Assembly: GCA_002399345.1 (NCBI GenBank)
Contig: DHDL01000021.1
Location: forward strand, 1 to 8,018
Reading direction: 5' to 3'
DNA length: 8,018 nucleotides
From: Thermoanaerobacterales bacterium UBA4877
Lineage (GTDB): Bacteria; Bacillota; Thermoanaerobacteria; Thermoanaerobacterales; UBA4877
Of the stretch, positions 6,566-8,018 are shown piece by piece. Position 1 is the first letter of the stretch; each line of letters starts with the position of its first letter. Under the pieces are notes generated by a model. That model saw only the letters and a list, made by a program, of their open reading frames with translations, had not been told where the DNA came from and ran no database searches. A program made the translations under genes and the position numbers.

Positions 6566-6692
6566 AAGGGTCTAATAACCATTGTAAATAATGGATTTTA
6601 GGTCTTTTTTTATTTATCTTAAAAGTGCATAATGTAATTATGATACTCTTAAGATTGGCCAGAAAATTAAAGTACCTGATAACGGCGATTTA
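6566..6692 (+). repeat. Imperfect direct repeat copy 2, right of the toxin-antitoxin module
   Basis: This is the partner of the repeat at 5113-5260. The core 6569-6641 contains the hairpin and the AGTGCATAATGTAATTAT tail. Copy 2 lacks about 26 bases that copy 1 has between the TAAGATT and AGTAC landmarks. The two copies enclose the whole toxin-antitoxin pair and its promoter. Confidence 0.7.
6568..6615 (+). terminator. Rho-independent terminator after the toxin gene
   Basis: GGTCTAATAACCATT pairs with AATGGATTTTAGGTC across the same GTAAAT loop as the terminator at 5115, and is followed by a long T run (ttttttt then attta). It lies about 80 bases after the toxin stop. Its T tract is better than that of its sister copy. 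Confidence 0.8.
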
Positions 6693-6798
6693 CCCTGAGG
6701 GTCATAAGTTCTTTATAAGTATAAATTTTCATAACATTATTGATAAATAGCCGGCGATTTTACATATACTTGTCTCTATGACACAAACTGCCAGGCCT

Positions 6799-6833
6799 TG
6801 CCCCGCCAATACTCCCGGGGCATTTTTATTTTA
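6799..6833 (+). terminator. GC-rich hairpin terminator without an obvious gene in front
   Basis: TGCCCCG (6799-6805) and CGGGGCA (6816-6822) form a perfect 7-base stem around a 10-base loop, followed by TTTTTATTTTATT. The T tract shows it acts on plus-strand transcripts. The nearest upstream gene already has its own terminator at 6568, so this one either backs that up or ends a small transcript from 6640-6798. Confidence 0.75.
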
Positions 6834-6842
6834 TTGAAGTGA

Positions 6843-6871
6843 TTGGCATTATCTTACCTTTGTGCTATAAT
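6843..6871 (+). promoter_or_regulatory. Strong sigma-A promoter of the second YfcC-family gene
   Basis: TTGGCA (6843-6848, 5 of 6) and TATAAT (6866-6871, perfect) are separated by exactly 17 bases, with an extended -10 TG at 6863-6864. Transcription would start near 6878 and give a leader of about 75 bases. The promoter begins only some ten bases after the preceding terminator. Confidence 0.8.
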
Positions 6872-6898
6872 ACTTGGTAAAAAAACTAATAAGGTTGC

Positions 6899-6928
6899 AT
6901 ATTGATGTTTAAATAGTCATATCAATAT
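6899..6928 (+). promoter_or_regulatory. Inverted repeat in the leader of the second transporter gene, possible operator
   Basis: ATATTGAT (6899-6906) and ATCAATAT (6921-6928) are perfect 8-base arms separated by 14 bases, placed between the promoter and the ribosome binding site GGGGAG (6941-6946). Such a site could bind a dimeric repressor just downstream of the start of transcription. No regulator gene is seen next to it, and AT-rich palindromes can arise by chance. Confidence 0.45.
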
Positions 6929-6952
6929 TCAGACTGAAAAGGGGAGCTTTTT

Positions 6953-8018
6953 ATGACATCACCAAGTACTAATCAAGAAGGTCATGAGGTGAAAAAGCGA
7001 AAACTCGAGGTGCCCCATATCTATCTTTTGCTTTTTGCTATAGCCGCAATTTGTGCTTTGGCTTCATGGATTATGCCTGCCGGTACTTTTGACAGGGCAG
7101 CAAACAGTGCCGGGAAAATGTTGGTTGTTCCCGGAACATATCACAAGGTGGCGTCAACGCCTGTGACATTGTTTCAGCTGTTCGGCAGTATTTATAAGGG
7201 TTTGGTTGATGCAGGCGACATTATATTTTTTGTCTTCATTTCTTATTCTTCCATTAATTTGATCATTTCCAGCGGTGCTCTTAATGGACTGGTATCTAAG
7301 CTTTTAAAGAGGGTGCGTGGTAAATACCGCACTATTATTATACCTGTATTTTTGCTAATTATTGGAATTACTTCTTCTACCATTGGTATTTTTGAAGAGA
7401 TGTATCCCTTTATTCCAATCTTTGCAGGTATCACTATCGCTATGGGCTATGATGCGATAGTAGGCACCGCCATAGTCGCACTGGCGACATCCATTGGTTT
7501 TTCGTGCGCTGTTATGAATCCGTTTAATGTGGGGATGGCGCAGAGCATTGCGGGAGTGGCCCAGCTCTCCGGTTCTGGATTCAGGATATTTTCCCATGTG
7601 GTTATGATAGCAGTTGCATCTGTCTACATAATCAGATATGCGCTGCAAGTGGAGGCGGATCCAAGCAAGAGTGCCGTATATGGTGTGTCATTTGACCATC
7701 TGGGGGTTGACAAAGATGCCGTAATGAATCAATCTTTTGGTTTACGTGAGAAGTTGGTTCTTTTAACCCTGGCGAGCGGTATCGTGGTGATTATATGGGG
7801 ATGCTCAGCAAAGGGCTGGTATTTTCAAGAGATCTGTACGGTATTCTTTATTATGGGTATCGTAAGCAGTATCATCATGGGATGGAGTGCGAATACGATC
7901 TGCAAAAAAATAGAGAAGTCCATCTCTGAGATTGCAATGGCTGCGCTTGTGGTAGGCGTGGCGCGCTCTATCCTGATCGTACTCAATGAGGGCAATATAA
8001 TGGATACTATTATTTATG
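6953..8018 (+). CDS. Second YfcC-family membrane carrier, C-terminus cut by window edge
   Basis: I translated 355 codons by hand; the frame is open to the right edge. GGGGAG at 6941-6946 supports ATG 6953. The product is a multi-pass carrier of the YfcC/DcuC type. A charged N-terminus (residues 1-20) leads to a first membrane segment at 21-41 followed by MPAGTFDR. Later come GIFEEMYPFIPI (145-156), AMGYD (163-167), MNPFNVGMAQSIAG (188-201) and ALVVGVARSILIVLNEGNI (331-349), all standard for the family. A typical member is about 460-500 residues, so 100-150 residues are missing. It is a distant paralogue of the carrier at 2505-3914, with the same segment order but clearly different sequence and a higher GC content (several lines reach 40-50 percent). 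It has its own promoter and so is a separate unit from the cysteine operon. The substrate is unknown. Confidence 0.87.
   Translation, partial: MTSPSTNQEGHEVKKRKLEVPHIYLLLFAIAAICALASWIMPAGTFDRAANSAGKMLVVPGTYHKVASTPVTLFQLFGSIYKGLVDAGDIIFFVFISYSSINLIISSGALNGLVSKLLKRVRGKYRTIIIPVFLLIIGITSSTIGIFEEMYPFIPIFAGITIAMGYDAIVGTAIVALATSIGFSCAVMNPFNVGMAQSIAGVAQLSGSGFRIFSHVVMIAVASVYIIRYALQVEADPSKSAVYGVSFDHLGVDKDAVMNQSFGLREKLVLLTLASGIVVIIWGCSAKGWYFQEICTVFFIMGIVSSIIMGWSANTICKKIEKSISEIAMAALVVGVARSILIVLNEGNIMDTIIY

Larger units (their letters stand above)
6486..6952. other. Gene-free region between the toxin gene and the second transporter gene
   Basis: I find no credible coding sequence here on either strand. 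It holds the toxin terminator within repeat copy 2, then about 105 bases (6693-6798) of unexplained AT-rich DNA, a second terminator, and the promoter and leader of the next gene. CGGCGATTT occurs at 6683-6691 and again at 6752-6760, each preceded by a TGATAA, 69 bases apart. Confidence 0.6.

Noticed and set aside
5113..6692. Insertion sequence or transposon flanked by the repeats
   Set aside because: There is no transposase or recombinase between the repeats and the copies are direct, imperfect and contain a terminator, so they do not look like transposon ends.
6878..6952. Possible riboswitch or T-box leader before the second transporter gene
   Set aside because: The leader is only about 75 bases, lacks a T-box-like conserved motif and shows no terminator/antiterminator pair; only a simple inverted repeat is visible.
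7243..7648. Two overlapping minus-strand open frames (63 and 97 codons)
   Set aside because: Both are shadows of the second YfcC-family gene, whose plus-strand translation keeps family motifs without a break to the window edge.

Overview
The window looks like chromosomal DNA from a low-GC, Gram-positive anaerobe, most likely a member of the Clostridia or a related class. The evidence is the AT-rich sequence, the strong purine-rich ribosome binding sites (AAGGAG, GGGGG), the sigma-A-type promoters, the T-tailed hairpin terminators, and a gene set typical of amino-acid-fermenting Firmicutes. No genus can be assigned from the sequence alone.

Layout from left to right. (1) At 1-717, minus strand, lies a phage-type repressor (XRE helix-turn-helix plus LexA/CI-like S24 domain) that runs off the left edge. 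Its self-cleavage residues appear to be lost. (2) Divergent from it, at 939-1133, is a 64-residue Cro-like XRE protein. The roughly 220-base region between them carries a clear TTGACA promoter. No other phage gene is visible. (3) At 1192-5090 there is a tight three-gene operon: a UPF0597/CyuA-type L-cysteine desulfidase, a 469-residue YfcC-family transporter, and an M20-family amidohydrolase. It ends in a hairpin terminator. A near-consensus CcpA cre-like box lies 31 bases before the first gene. (4) At 5399-6485 is a two-gene toxin-antitoxin module: a Panacea/SocA (DUF4065) antitoxin overlapping by 17 bases a PemK/MazF-like toxin. The module sits between two imperfect copies of the same terminator-plus-tail sequence. 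(5) At 6486-6952 is a gene-free stretch with the second repeat copy, a terminator that has no obvious gene in front of it, and a strong promoter. (6) At 6953-8018 is the 5' part of a second, more GC-rich YfcC-family transporter that runs off the right edge.

Proposed workings (inference): the central operon imports an N-acylated or peptide-like amino-acid derivative, hydrolyses it, and breaks the released amino acid, probably cysteine, into pyruvate, ammonia and sulfide. The two phage-style regulators directly upstream may be a remnant lysogeny switch, or one now controlling this operon, since no terminator is visible between the Cro-like gene and the desulfidase gene. The most interesting observations are the degenerate non-cleavable-looking repressor beside a metabolic operon, and the Panacea antitoxin paired with a MazF-like toxin and bracketed by duplicated terminator repeats.
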